DNA of 13,762 bases from Pseudomonadota bacterium (GTDB lineage Bacteria > Myxococcota > Myxococcia > Myxococcales > Myxococcaceae), in the NCBI GenBank assembly GCA_023424585.1, contig JAFADT010000261.1:1-13762 (forward strand), read 5' to 3'. Under the pieces are notes generated by a model that saw only the letters and a program-made list of their open reading frames with translations, did no database searches and was not told the origin of the DNA. This document shows positions 1 through 7,700 of this stretch, piece by piece; the first letter of the stretch is position 1; each line of letters opens with the position of its first letter. The position numbers and the translations under genes were made by a program.

Positions 1-879
1 GTGCGTGGGCGGCAGGCCGACGTGGCGGGTGAAGGCCACGCTGAAGGTGCTCGCGGAGCTGTAGCCGACCTGCTCGGCCACCTCGGCGACGGTGACCTCC
101 TCCTTGCGCCGCAGCAGGTCCTTCGCCAGGGCCATGCGCCAGCCGAGCAGGTACTCCATCGGGGCCACGCCCACCGCGCGGTGGAAGCGCTCGAAGAACG
201 CCGAGCGGGACAGCGCGGCCTCCTTCGCCAGCCGCGCCACGGTCCACGCGTGGGTCGGGCGCTCGTGCATCCGGCGGAGCGCGACGGCCAGGCGCTCGTC
301 GGAGAGCCCGCGCAGGAGGCCCGGCGACGCCGCGAGCCCCGCGGTGGAGCGGAGCGCCTCGATGAGCAGCACCTCCATGAGGCGCGCGAGGATGACCTCC
401 CGCGCGGGCCGCCGCTCGCGCAGCTCGTCCCGCAGGAGCTCCACGAGGGAGGTGAGCCGCGGCTCGCCGCGGACGTGCACGAACTGGGGGAGCAGCGAGA
501 CGAGCAGGCTCGCGTCCGGCGAGGCGAAGGTGCAGTACCCCACCATCATCCGGACATCCGGCGGGCCGTGGTGGACGCCGTTCCGGATCTCCCCATCGGG
601 CAACACGATGCGCGGGGTCTCGTGCCGTCCCCTCGGCGGCTCGACGCTCGTCGTCGTGAAGTCGAACGCCGCGGGGATCAAGACGAAGTCCCCCTTCTCG
701 AGGAGCACCGGCTCGCGCCCGTCGACCGCGATGCGGCTGCGCCCCATGAGGACCGCGCAGTAGAAGGGCCGCCCCGCCTCCGCGCGCCGGACCCTCCACC
801 GGCCCGCGCCGCTGACGAGCTTCGAGAACGGGGCGCCCGGCTGGAGCAGCGAGACCACTTCCGCGAGGGGATCGACCAT
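1..879 (-). CDS. AraC-family transcriptional regulator (3' end cut by window edge)
   Basis: A DNA-binding regulator of the AraC/XylS type. The frame is open from an ATG at 877-879 to base 1 with no stop, giving 293 codons; perhaps 10-25 residues are missing. Residues 1 to about 190 look like the cupin-type effector domain often joined to this family (start MVDPLAEVVSLLQPG; core with VLLEKGDFVLIPAAFDF). The C-terminal part, from about residue 212 to 293, contains the two helix-turn-helix units. The first is in WTVARLAKEAALSRSAFFERF. The second, VTVAEVAEQVGYSSASTFS followed by AFTRHVGLPPTH, is the family's best-conserved stretch. The start is supported by a Shine-Dalgarno AGGAG on the minus strand (887-891), 7 nt from the ATG. 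The gene is divergent from the SDR at 979, so it probably regulates that gene; the effector is unknown. Leucine codons are mostly CTC, unlike the CTG-rich genes to the right. Confidence 0.93.
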   Translation of the reverse strand, partial: MVDPLAEVVSLLQPGAPFSKLVSGAGRWRVRRAEAGRPFYCAVLMGRSRIAVDGREPVLLEKGDFVLIPAAFDFTTTSVEPPRGRHETPRIVLPDGEIRNGVHHGPPDVRMMVGYCTFASPDASLLVSLLPQFVHVRGEPRLTSLVELLRDELRERRPAREVILARLMEVLLIEALRSTAGLAASPGLLRGLSDERLAVALRRMHERPTHAWTVARLAKEAALSRSAFFERFHRAVGVAPMEYLLGWRMALAKDLLRRKEEVTVAEVAEQVGYSSASTFSVAFTRHVGLPPTH

Positions 880-883
880 GACC

Positions 884-911
884 GGACTCCTGCGAATGAA
901 ATCTGGACTCC
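884..911. promoter_or_regulatory. Candidate AraC-type operator (direct repeat, 21-bp period)
   Basis: GGACTCC occurs at 884-890 and again, in the same orientation, at 905-911, each followed within one base by TG. The period is exactly 21 bp, two helical turns, which is the usual spacing of half-sites bound by an AraC-family protein. The first copy overlaps the Shine-Dalgarno of the AraC gene, so occupancy could give autorepression. The operator role is inferred from position and spacing only. Confidence 0.4.
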
Positions 912-944
912 CTGTTGTAGCACGTCCGCCCCCTGCTCCCTATA

Positions 945-971
945 CCTGTCACCGGACCCCGCACGGACAGG
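945..971. repeat. Inverted repeat overlapping the SDR ribosome-binding site
   Basis: CCTGTC at 945-950 is mirrored by GACAGG at 966-971 with 15 bases between. The right arm shares AGG with the Shine-Dalgarno AGGAA (969-973) of the dehydrogenase gene. A TATACC hexamer at 941-946, four of six matches to a sigma-70 -10 box, touches the left arm. This could be an operator or an RNA hairpin that hides the ribosome-binding site. Six-base arms can also arise by chance. Confidence 0.3.
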
Positions 972-978
972 AACCCCC

Positions 979-1737
979 ATGAAGACCCTCTTGATCACCG
1001 GCTGCTCATCCGGCTTCGGCCTCGACACCGCCCGCGCCTTCCTCGAGCGCGGCTGGAAGGTCATCGCCACGATGCGCAAGCCGCGCGAGGACGTGCTGCC
1101 CCGCTCGGAGCACCTGCGGGTGCTCCCGCTCGACGTCACCGACCCGCGGAGCATCCAGGCGCTGGTGGAGGCCGCCGGCCCCATCGACGCGCTCGTCAAC
1201 AACGCGGGCGTCGGCCTGATGAGCATCTTCGAGGGCACGTCGATGGAGACGATCCGCGCCACCTTCGAGACGAACACGTTCGGGGCGATGGCCGTGACCC
1301 AGGCGCTCCTGCCCGGCTTCAGGCAGCGGAGGGCGGGGGTCATCGTGAACGTCTCGTCTGGCACGACGCTGAGGCCGCTCCCGCTGCTCGCCGTCTACAC
1401 CGCGAGCAAGGCGGCGCTCAACGCGTTCACCGAGTCGCTCGCGCTGGAGCTCCAGCCCTTCCATGTGCGGGTGAGCCTGGTGATTCCGGGGCGCTCGCCG
1501 GAGACGGCCTTCGCGCGGAACGCGCAGGCCCGGATGCAGGACCAGGGCGTCACCGTCCCCGAGCCGTACGCCGACTTCGTGCGGGGCGTCTTCGAGCGAA
1601 GGACGGCGCAGCAGTCGGAGCCGTTCACCCGCTCGCTCGACGTGGCGGAGGTCATCTGGCGCGCGGTGAACGACCCCTCGCTCCCGCTCCGCCAGCCCGC
1701 CGGCGCGGACGCCGTGGAGATGGCCCGGTCGAGCTGA
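979..1737 (+). CDS. Classical short-chain dehydrogenase/reductase (17-beta-HSD-like SDR)
   Basis: A 252-residue NAD(P)-dependent oxidoreductase of the classical SDR family, predicted cytoplasmic; the substrate is unknown. The Rossmann glycine motif TGCSSGFG is at residues 7-14 and NNAG at 74-77. The catalytic tetrad is complete: N99, S127, Y140 and K144 (YTASK), with the family's normal spacing. Arginine 33 and lysine 34 after the second beta strand favour NADP(H), which is an inference. The start MKTLLITGCSSG sits at the usual distance from the glycine motif and has AGGAA five bases upstream. The length is normal. The open frame continues upstream to base 1, but that stretch is the complement of the AraC gene and is not part of this protein. 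Divergent pairing with an AraC regulator suggests inducible expression. Confidence 0.93.
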   Translation: MKTLLITGCSSGFGLDTARAFLERGWKVIATMRKPREDVLPRSEHLRVLPLDVTDPRSIQALVEAAGPIDALVNNAGVGLMSIFEGTSMETIRATFETNTFGAMAVTQALLPGFRQRRAGVIVNVSSGTTLRPLPLLAVYTASKAALNAFTESLALELQPFHVRVSLVIPGRSPETAFARNAQARMQDQGVTVPEPYADFVRGVFERRTAQQSEPFTRSLDVAEVIWRAVNDPSLPLRQPAGADAVEMARSS

Positions 1738-1783
1738 AGCCCGGGGGCGCGCGCCGGCTCGCGCGAGCCTCCCCGCCCGCGTC

Positions 1784-1789
1784 TATACT
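1784..1789 (+). promoter_or_regulatory. Candidate -10 box close to a start codon
   Basis: TATACT, five of six matches to the sigma-70 -10 consensus, lies 9 nt before the ATG at 1799 in otherwise very GC-rich DNA. No convincing -35 box and no Shine-Dalgarno sequence is visible. If the hexamer is used, transcription would begin at or within a few bases of the start codon, giving a leaderless message. Confidence 0.35.
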
Positions 1790-1798
1790 GCGGCGCGC

Positions 1799-2965
1799 AT
1801 GGCCACCCTGCCCGCCCCCGCGCTCGAAGCCTCCGCCGCCCCGGCGCCCCTGCGCTTCCAGGGGCTGTGGCTGTTCTCGCCCCGGGCGGACCTGAGCCTC
1901 CTGCTCCTGCCCGCGCTGCTGCTCCTCGCCTGCGTGTGGCTCGCGGGCCTCACCGGCGAGGGCTCGCAGGGCTTCGCGCAGCGCATCGGCCGGTGGACGT
2001 CGCAGTACGTCTTCCTCAACGGCGCCCACGTCATCCTGACCTTCCTGCTGGTGGGCACCCGGCGCGAGCTGCTGCACACCACGCCCTCCCAGCCCCGGCT
2101 GCTCCTGGGCGGCTCGGCGGCGGTGTTCGCGCTCACCACCGGGCTGCTCTGGTACGGGGACGCCCGCGCCCCGCTCCTCGCGCTGCTCCTGGGCGCGGGC
2201 ATCCACGTCCTCGCCGCGCACCACACGCTGTCGCAGGTGAAGGGGCTGTGGGCGCTGCACGGCCTCAGGGCCCGCGCCGCGGGCGCACCGCCCCTGTCCG
2301 AGGCCGAGCGCGCGCTCCAGCGCCAGTTCGTCCCCGTCGCGCTGACGCTGATGATGCTCCGCTCGCTGGCCGTGCCCGTCACCAGCGCCCTGGGCTCGCG
2401 GCCCATGGTCAACATCGGCCAGGCGGAGGCCGGCGCCCTGCCGCACGGCCTCACCTGGGTGCTGCTCGCCGCCTGGGGCGTCTTCGCCGTCAGGCTGGCG
2501 CTCGCGCTGCGCGGGCCTCCGGGGCAGAGCGGGCCCCGGTGCGTGTACGTCCTGTCGCACGTGGCGGTGGTGGCGGTGTACCTGGTGTGGCCCATGTGGG
2601 GCGCGGTCCTGAGCGCGGGCATCCACGGCCTGGAGTACTTCTTCCTCACCGGCCGGATGCTCCAGCCCACGCCCTCGGAGCCCGCGGCCCGCCTGCGGGG
2701 CCCGCGCGTGTGGGCGGCGATGGTGGCCCTCATGGCGCCCATCATCGTGGTGGGCGTGGCCAACAGCCCCTTCATCACGCTGGTGGACGGCGTGACGCGC
2801 GGCGCGGCCACGGCCTTCCTCCTGGGGCAGCAGCCGCTGTGGTCGCTCGGCGTCATCGCCATCAACGGGGTGGTGCTGGCGCACTACTTCGCGGACGCGT
2901 TCCTCTACCGCTTCCGCATCCCCAAGGTGCGCGAGGTGACGCTCCCCCGCCTGGGCCTGGGCTGA
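1799..2965 (+). CDS. Polytopic membrane protein with conserved-looking histidines, function unknown
   Basis: A 388-residue integral membrane protein that I cannot assign to a named family. About eight or nine hydrophobic segments are visible, near residues 32-50, 68-85, 101-118, 123-141, 178-197, 218-236, 250-283, 305-323 and 349-370. Histidines and acids sit in or at the ends of these: NGAHVILTF (H77), IHVLAAHHTLSQVKGLWALH (H136, H141, H142, H154), SAGIHGLEYFF (H276) and HYFADAFLYRFRIP (H362, D366). Clustered membrane histidines can bind a metal or heme, but that is only a suggestion here. There is no signal peptide and the C-terminus is short and basic. The ATG at 1799 follows a TATACT box directly. 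The next gene begins about 77 bp downstream on the same strand and may be co-transcribed. Confidence 0.85.
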   Translation: MATLPAPALEASAAPAPLRFQGLWLFSPRADLSLLLLPALLLLACVWLAGLTGEGSQGFAQRIGRWTSQYVFLNGAHVILTFLLVGTRRELLHTTPSQPRLLLGGSAAVFALTTGLLWYGDARAPLLALLLGAGIHVLAAHHTLSQVKGLWALHGLRARAAGAPPLSEAERALQRQFVPVALTLMMLRSLAVPVTSALGSRPMVNIGQAEAGALPHGLTWVLLAAWGVFAVRLALALRGPPGQSGPRCVYVLSHVAVVAVYLVWPMWGAVLSAGIHGLEYFFLTGRMLQPTPSEPAARLRGPRVWAAMVALMAPIIVVGVANSPFITLVDGVTRGAATAFLLGQQPLWSLGVIAINGVVLAHYFADAFLYRFRIPKVREVTLPRLGLG

Positions 2966-3009
2966 GCGCCTCCCCGCCCGCCCACCAGGCCCGCGTGAGC
3001 CGCGCCTTT

Positions 3010-3026
3010 TCCCGGGCCGCCCGGGA
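3010..3026 (+). other. Perfect hairpin between two genes, overlapping a possible ribosome-binding site
   Basis: TCCCGGG (3010-3016) and CCCGGGA (3020-3026) form a perfect 7-bp stem with a CCG loop, 44 nt after the preceding stop codon. Two U-G pairs could lengthen it on the RNA. The right arm overlaps the purine run GGGAGGG (3023-3029), the only Shine-Dalgarno-like sequence before the GTG at 3043. It may be a terminator-like element or a structure that limits translation of the next gene. Confidence 0.35.
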
Positions 3027-3042
3027 GGGTAAGCACCAGGGC

Positions 3043-4629
3043 GTGAAGACCCCGGCCGCCGAGAACCTCCCGCCCCCCTCCGACACCGACCCGGCTCCGC
3101 CGGCCGACGTCTCCGTGGAGGACGTGCGCCGCGCCACGGCGCTCCTGGGCACGCTCGCCGAGCACCGCGTGCTCCTGCACCACCTCCCCCAGGAGGACCA
3201 CCACGCGCTGATGGCCGCCGCGGGCCGGCTCATCCACCCCGACAAGGCCACCCGGTCGCGGATGGTGAACGCGCTCCGCAAGGAGAAGAAGGACGCCCTG
3301 CGCGCCAACGACCGCGCCGTGCGCTCCCGCACGGAGATCCGCGTGCTGCGCAAGGCGCCGGTGCTCACCCTGCCCGCGCTGCCCCCGCCGCCGCCGGAGG
3401 CCGCCCCCGAGCGCCTGCTGGAGGTGCCGCGCAAGTGCTACGTGTGCAAGGAGGAGTTCCGCAAGGTCCACTTCTTCTACGACGCCCTGTGCATCCCGTG
3501 CGGGGACCTGAACTACGCCCGGCGCACGCAGCGCGCGGACCTCACCGGCCAGGTGGCGCTCATCACCGGCGCGCGGGTGAAGATCGGCTTCCAGGCGTCG
3601 CTGATGCTCCTGCGCTCGGGCGCGACGGTCATCGCCACCACGCGCTTCCCCCAGGACGCGGCGCACCGCTACGCGCGCGAGCCGGACTTCGCGGACTGGG
3701 CCCACCGGCTCCAGGTGCACGGCCTGGACCTGCGGCACGCCCCCAGCGTGGAGCTGTTCGCGCGCCACATTGAACAGACCCACGAGCGGCTGGACATCCT
3801 CATCAACAACGCCGCGCAGACCGTGCGCCGGCCGCCGGGCTTCTACCAGCACCTGCTGGAGGGAGAGCTGCGCGACGTGGGCACCCTGCCCCCCCACCTG
3901 CGCCCGCTGCTCGCGGGCCACGAGGCCTGCGTCGCCGCGCTCCGCCCCGCGCTGGGCCCGGGCGACCCGGGCCACGCCCCGCTGCCCGTCGCGACCTGGC
4001 GCAGCAGCGACCCGGCGCTGGGCATCCACTCCTCCGCGGCGCTGTCGCTGCTGCCCTACGCCATGGAGCAGGAGGGCGACACGCGCGCCCTCTTCCCGGA
4101 GGGCCGGCTGGACGCGGACCTCCAGCAGGTGGACCTGCGGGCCACGAACTCGTGGCGCCTCAAGCTGTCGGAGGTGCGCACCGCGGAGATGCTGGAGGTG
4201 CACCTGGTGAACGCGGTGGCGCCCTTCATCCTGTGCGGGAAGCTGAAGCCGCTGATGCTGAGGGACCGCTCGCGGCCGGGCCACATCGTCAACGTGTCCG
4301 CCATGGAGGGCAGCTTCTCCCGGTGGACGAAGACGGACCGGCACCCGCACACCAACATGGCCAAGGCCGCGCTGAACATGATGACGCTCACCTCCGCGCC
4401 GGACTACGCGAAGGACCGCATCTTCATGAACGCGGTGGACACCGGCTGGGTGACGGATGAAGACCCCGCCCGCCTCGCCGAGCGCAAGACGCAGGAGCTG
4501 GACTTCCAGCCCCCGCTGGACATCGTGGACGGGGCCGCGCGCGTCGTGGACCCCGTCATGACCGCCGTGAACACCGGCGAGTGCGTCTGGGGCAACTTCT
4601 TCAAGGACTACCGCCCCACGGACTGGTGA
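3043..4629 (+). CDS. Zinc-ribbon SDR-fold oxidoreductase-like protein lacking the catalytic tyrosine
   Basis: A 528-residue protein, about twice the length of a classical SDR. Residues 1-22 are Pro-rich. Residues 25-105 are helical and basic. A four-cysteine module follows: CYVC (C132, C135) and CIPC (C150, C153), zinc-ribbon-like. The SDR fold then starts at DLTGQVALITGARVKIG, with the cofactor loop TGARVKIG at 175-182 and NNAA at 255-258. Roughly 110 extra residues (262-375) precede HLVNAVAPF. The serine region is IVNVSAMEG (S419). The active-site helix reads TNMAKAALNMM, with K441 kept but threonine 437 where YxxxK requires tyrosine. I recall similar zinc-ribbon SDRs in other bacteria and some eukaryotes, but could not check this. 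Start choice: GTG at 3043, with an alternative in-frame GTG at 2995. The substrate is unknown and activity may be lost or altered. Confidence 0.85.
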   Translation: MKTPAAENLPPPSDTDPAPPADVSVEDVRRATALLGTLAEHRVLLHHLPQEDHHALMAAAGRLIHPDKATRSRMVNALRKEKKDALRANDRAVRSRTEIRVLRKAPVLTLPALPPPPPEAAPERLLEVPRKCYVCKEEFRKVHFFYDALCIPCGDLNYARRTQRADLTGQVALITGARVKIGFQASLMLLRSGATVIATTRFPQDAAHRYAREPDFADWAHRLQVHGLDLRHAPSVELFARHIEQTHERLDILINNAAQTVRRPPGFYQHLLEGELRDVGTLPPHLRPLLAGHEACVAALRPALGPGDPGHAPLPVATWRSSDPALGIHSSAALSLLPYAMEQEGDTRALFPEGRLDADLQQVDLRATNSWRLKLSEVRTAEMLEVHLVNAVAPFILCGKLKPLMLRDRSRPGHIVNVSAMEGSFSRWTKTDRHPHTNMAKAALNMMTLTSAPDYAKDRIFMNAVDTGWVTDEDPARLAERKTQELDFQPPLDIVDGAARVVDPVMTAVNTGECVWGNFFKDYRPTDW

Positions 4630-4639
4630 CCCGGGCGGC

Positions 4640-4664
4640 GGCCTCCAGCGGCGGCCCGGAGGCC
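4640..4664 (+). terminator. Weak terminator-like hairpin after the zinc-ribbon SDR
   Basis: GGCCTCC (4640-4646) pairs with GGAGGCC (4658-4664) around an 11-nt loop, starting 11 nt after the stop codon. No T-tract follows. In DNA this GC-rich, 7-bp stems are common, so the call rests mainly on position. Confidence 0.3.
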
Positions 4665-4749
4665 CTCCAGCCGGGACGGATTGCTCGGATTACAGACTGG
4701 GCGAATCTGTCCACCGGCGCGCGGGCGGGTGCGCAAGGGCCTGGATTCA

Positions 4750-4778
4750 CTGCCAAAGCGCCGGGCCGGTGGTATCAA
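4750..4778 (+). promoter_or_regulatory. Candidate ileS promoter close to the start codon
   Basis: CTGCCA (4750-4755, four of six matches to TTGACA) and TATCAA (4773-4778, four of six matches to TATAAT, preceded by TG at 4770-4771 as in extended -10 promoters) are separated by 17 bp. The -10 box ends 10 nt before the ileS ATG, and no Shine-Dalgarno lies between. A very short or absent leader would follow. This is a weak-consensus match only. Confidence 0.3.
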
Positions 4779-4788
4779 GCACGCCACC

Positions 4789-7700
4789 ATGCCTGAAACG
4801 CCTTCGCCCCTGTTCAACGCGGTCCCCGTGGAGATGGACTTCCCGGCCGAGGAGCGCCGCATCCTGGCCTTCTGGAAGGAGCGCCGCATCTTCGAAAAGT
4901 CGCTCCAGGCGAACGAAGGCAAGCCCCCCTTCGTCTTCTACGAGGGCCCGCCCACGGCCAACGGCCTGCCCCACAACGGCCACGTCCTCACGCGCGTCAT
5001 CAAGGACCTGTTCCCCCGCTACCAGACCATGCGAGGCCGCTCCGTGCCGCGCAAGGCGGGCTGGGACACGCACGGCCTGCCGGTGGAGGTGGAGGTGGAG
5101 AAGGAGCTCCGCATCCACGGCAAGGCGGAGATCGAGAAGTACGGCGTGGAGCCCTTCACGGAGCGCTGCATCGAGTCCGTGTTCCGCTACACGTCCGAGT
5201 GGGAGCGGCTGACCCAGCGCATCGGCTTCTGGGTGGACCTCAACGAGGCCTACGTCACCTACCACCGCGGCTTCGTGCAGAGCGTGTGGTGGGCGCTCTC
5301 CGAGCTCTACAAGAAGGGCCTGCTGTACCAGGGCCACAAGGTCGTGTGGTGGTGGCCGCGCGGCGGCACCGCGCTGTCCGCGGCCGAGGTGGGCCTGGGC
5401 TACAAGACGGTGGACGACCCCAGCGTCTACGTGGCCTTCCCGCTGCGCGACGCGCCGGACACGGCGCTGCTCATCTGGACGACGACGCCCTGGACGCTGC
5501 CGTCCAACATGTACGCGGCCGTCAACCCGTCCGTGGACTACGTCACCGTGGACGCGGGGGACCGCAAGCTCATCCTCGCCGCCGCGCTGCGCGAGGAGCT
5601 GGCCAGGAAGCTGAAGAAGGACCTGCCCGTGCTGGCCACGCAGAAGGGCAGCGACCTCGTGGGCAGGCGCTACACGCCGCCCTTCGACACGTACTTCGCG
5701 AAGGACGCGGACGCCGCGCTGCCCCTGAAGGACGGCGGCTCGGACACGGTGGGCTGGCGCGTGATTCCGGCGGACTTCGTCACGCTGGACAGCGGCACGG
5801 GCATCGTCCACACGGCGCCCGCCTTCGGCGAGGACGACTACAAGGCCTACCGCAAGGACGCCGCGCGCTTCCAGGACCCGGACGCGCTGGGCCTGCGCTG
5901 CGCGGTGAAGCCGGACGGCACCTTCTCCGACGAGGTGCCGCTCGTCGCCGGCCGCTTCGTGAAGGACGCGGACAAGGACCTGCAGCGCAACCTGAAGGAG
6001 CGCGGGCTGCTCATCCACACGGAGCAGTACCGCCACGAGTACCCCTTCTGCTGGCGCGCGGACGAGGACCCGCTCATCCAGTACGCCCGCCCCGCCTGGT
6101 ACATCCGCACCACCTCCGTCATCGAGCAGGCCCAGGCGAACAACCAGCAGGTCAACTGGATCCCGGAGAACATCAAGGACGGCCGCTTCGGCGACTTCCT
6201 GGCCAACAACGTGGACTGGGCCCTGTCGCGTGAGCGCTACTGGGGCACGCCGCTGCCCCTGTGGATCCACTCGGAGACGGGGGAGACGGAGGCCGTGGCC
6301 TCCATCGCGGAGCTGCGCCAGAAGCCGGGCAACAACGTGGCCGCCGTGGAGGCGGAGCTGAAGGCGTTCCTCGCCGGCAAGCCGCACGAGTCCAACGCGG
6401 AGCACCTGCTGGTCCACAAGCCGTGGATCGACAAGGTGACGTATGAGAAGCCCGGCACCGGCGGGAGGTTCCAGCGCGTCCCCGAGGTGGTGGACGTGTG
6501 GTTCGACTCCGGCTGCATGCCCTTCGCGCAGTGGGGCTTCCCGCACGCGGAGGGCAGCCGCGAGGTCTTCAACCGCGCCTTCCCCGCGGACTTCATCTCG
6601 GAGGCCATCGACCAGACGCGCGGCTGGTTCTACTCGCTCCTGATGGTCAGCACGCTCCTCTTCGACGAGGAGACGCAGCGGCGCATGGGCCTGACGCCGA
6701 AGCGCGGGTGGCCCATGCCGTACAAGAGCTGCATCGTGCTGGGCCACGTCTCTGACAAGGAGGGCAAGAAGGAGTCCAAGTCCAAGGGCAACTACACCCC
6801 GCCGGAGATCATCCTGGACGAGGTGCGCATGGACTTCGCGGTGCTCACCGCCACGGAGGCCGGCGTCCCCGCGGAGCCCGGCGTGGCGCTCATCGCGCGC
6901 GAGGACCTGGAGGGCCTGGACACGCAGGAGGGCGCGAAGGTGCAGCTCTTCCGCCCGGACCGGCCGGATGCGCCCGTCACGGTGACGCTGAAGGTGCACA
7001 AGAAGCTCAAGCGCCGCGTGGTGCTGCTGGCCCCGCAGGAGCTCCAGCAACTGGACGTGAAGCCCTCCGCGCGCGGCGTGGACGTGATGCCGGTGGAGGT
7101 GCCCCGGCTGGCGCCCACCGAGCGCGTGGTGCTCAAGGACCCCGCCACCAAGGCGCCGGGCGCGGACGCGTTCCGGTGGTTCTTCTACGCGGCCAGCCCC
7201 ACCTGGTCCAACACGCGCCACTCGCTGGCGAACGTGCGGCTGTTGCAGAAGGACTTCCAGGTCAAGCTGCGCAACGTCTACTCGTTCTTCACCATCTACG
7301 CGAACATCGACGGCTTCAACCCGGCGAAGGGCAACGCGGGCAGCACGGAGGCCCCGTGGCTGGCCATCCGCAAGAGCCAGGGCTGGCGCGAGGTGAAGGC
7401 CCGGCCGGTGCTGGACCGGTGGATCCTCTCCGAGGTGCAGCTCACCCTGCGCGACGTGGCGAAGGCGCTGGACACGTATCAGGTGTACGACGCGGCCCAG
7501 CGGATGGTGGCGCTGGTGGACGCGCTGTCCAACTGGTACCTGCGCCGCAGCCGCGAGCGCTTCTGGGCGCCGGGCTTCGAGCAGGACAAGCAGGACGCGT
7601 ACTTCACGCTCTACGAAGCGCTGACGACCCTCACCGCGCTGTCCGCGCCCTTCATCCCGTTCTTCGCGGACGAGATGTGGGGCAACCTGGTGGGCAGGCC

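Noticed and set aside
1..978. Extension of the SDR reading frame back to base 1
   Set aside because: The stretch is the complement of a convincing AraC regulator, and the SDR start at 979 has a ribosome-binding site and standard N-terminus.
3235..3246. J-domain HPD motif (HPDK) in the zinc-ribbon SDR
   Set aside because: The helix pattern of a J-domain is absent around it, and the segment fits the basic helical N-terminal region I associate with this SDR type, so the match looks accidental.
4630..4788. T-box or other riboswitch before ileS
   Set aside because: No T-box sequence or suitable antiterminator is visible, and T-boxes are not expected in this lineage. The gap is only 159 bp.
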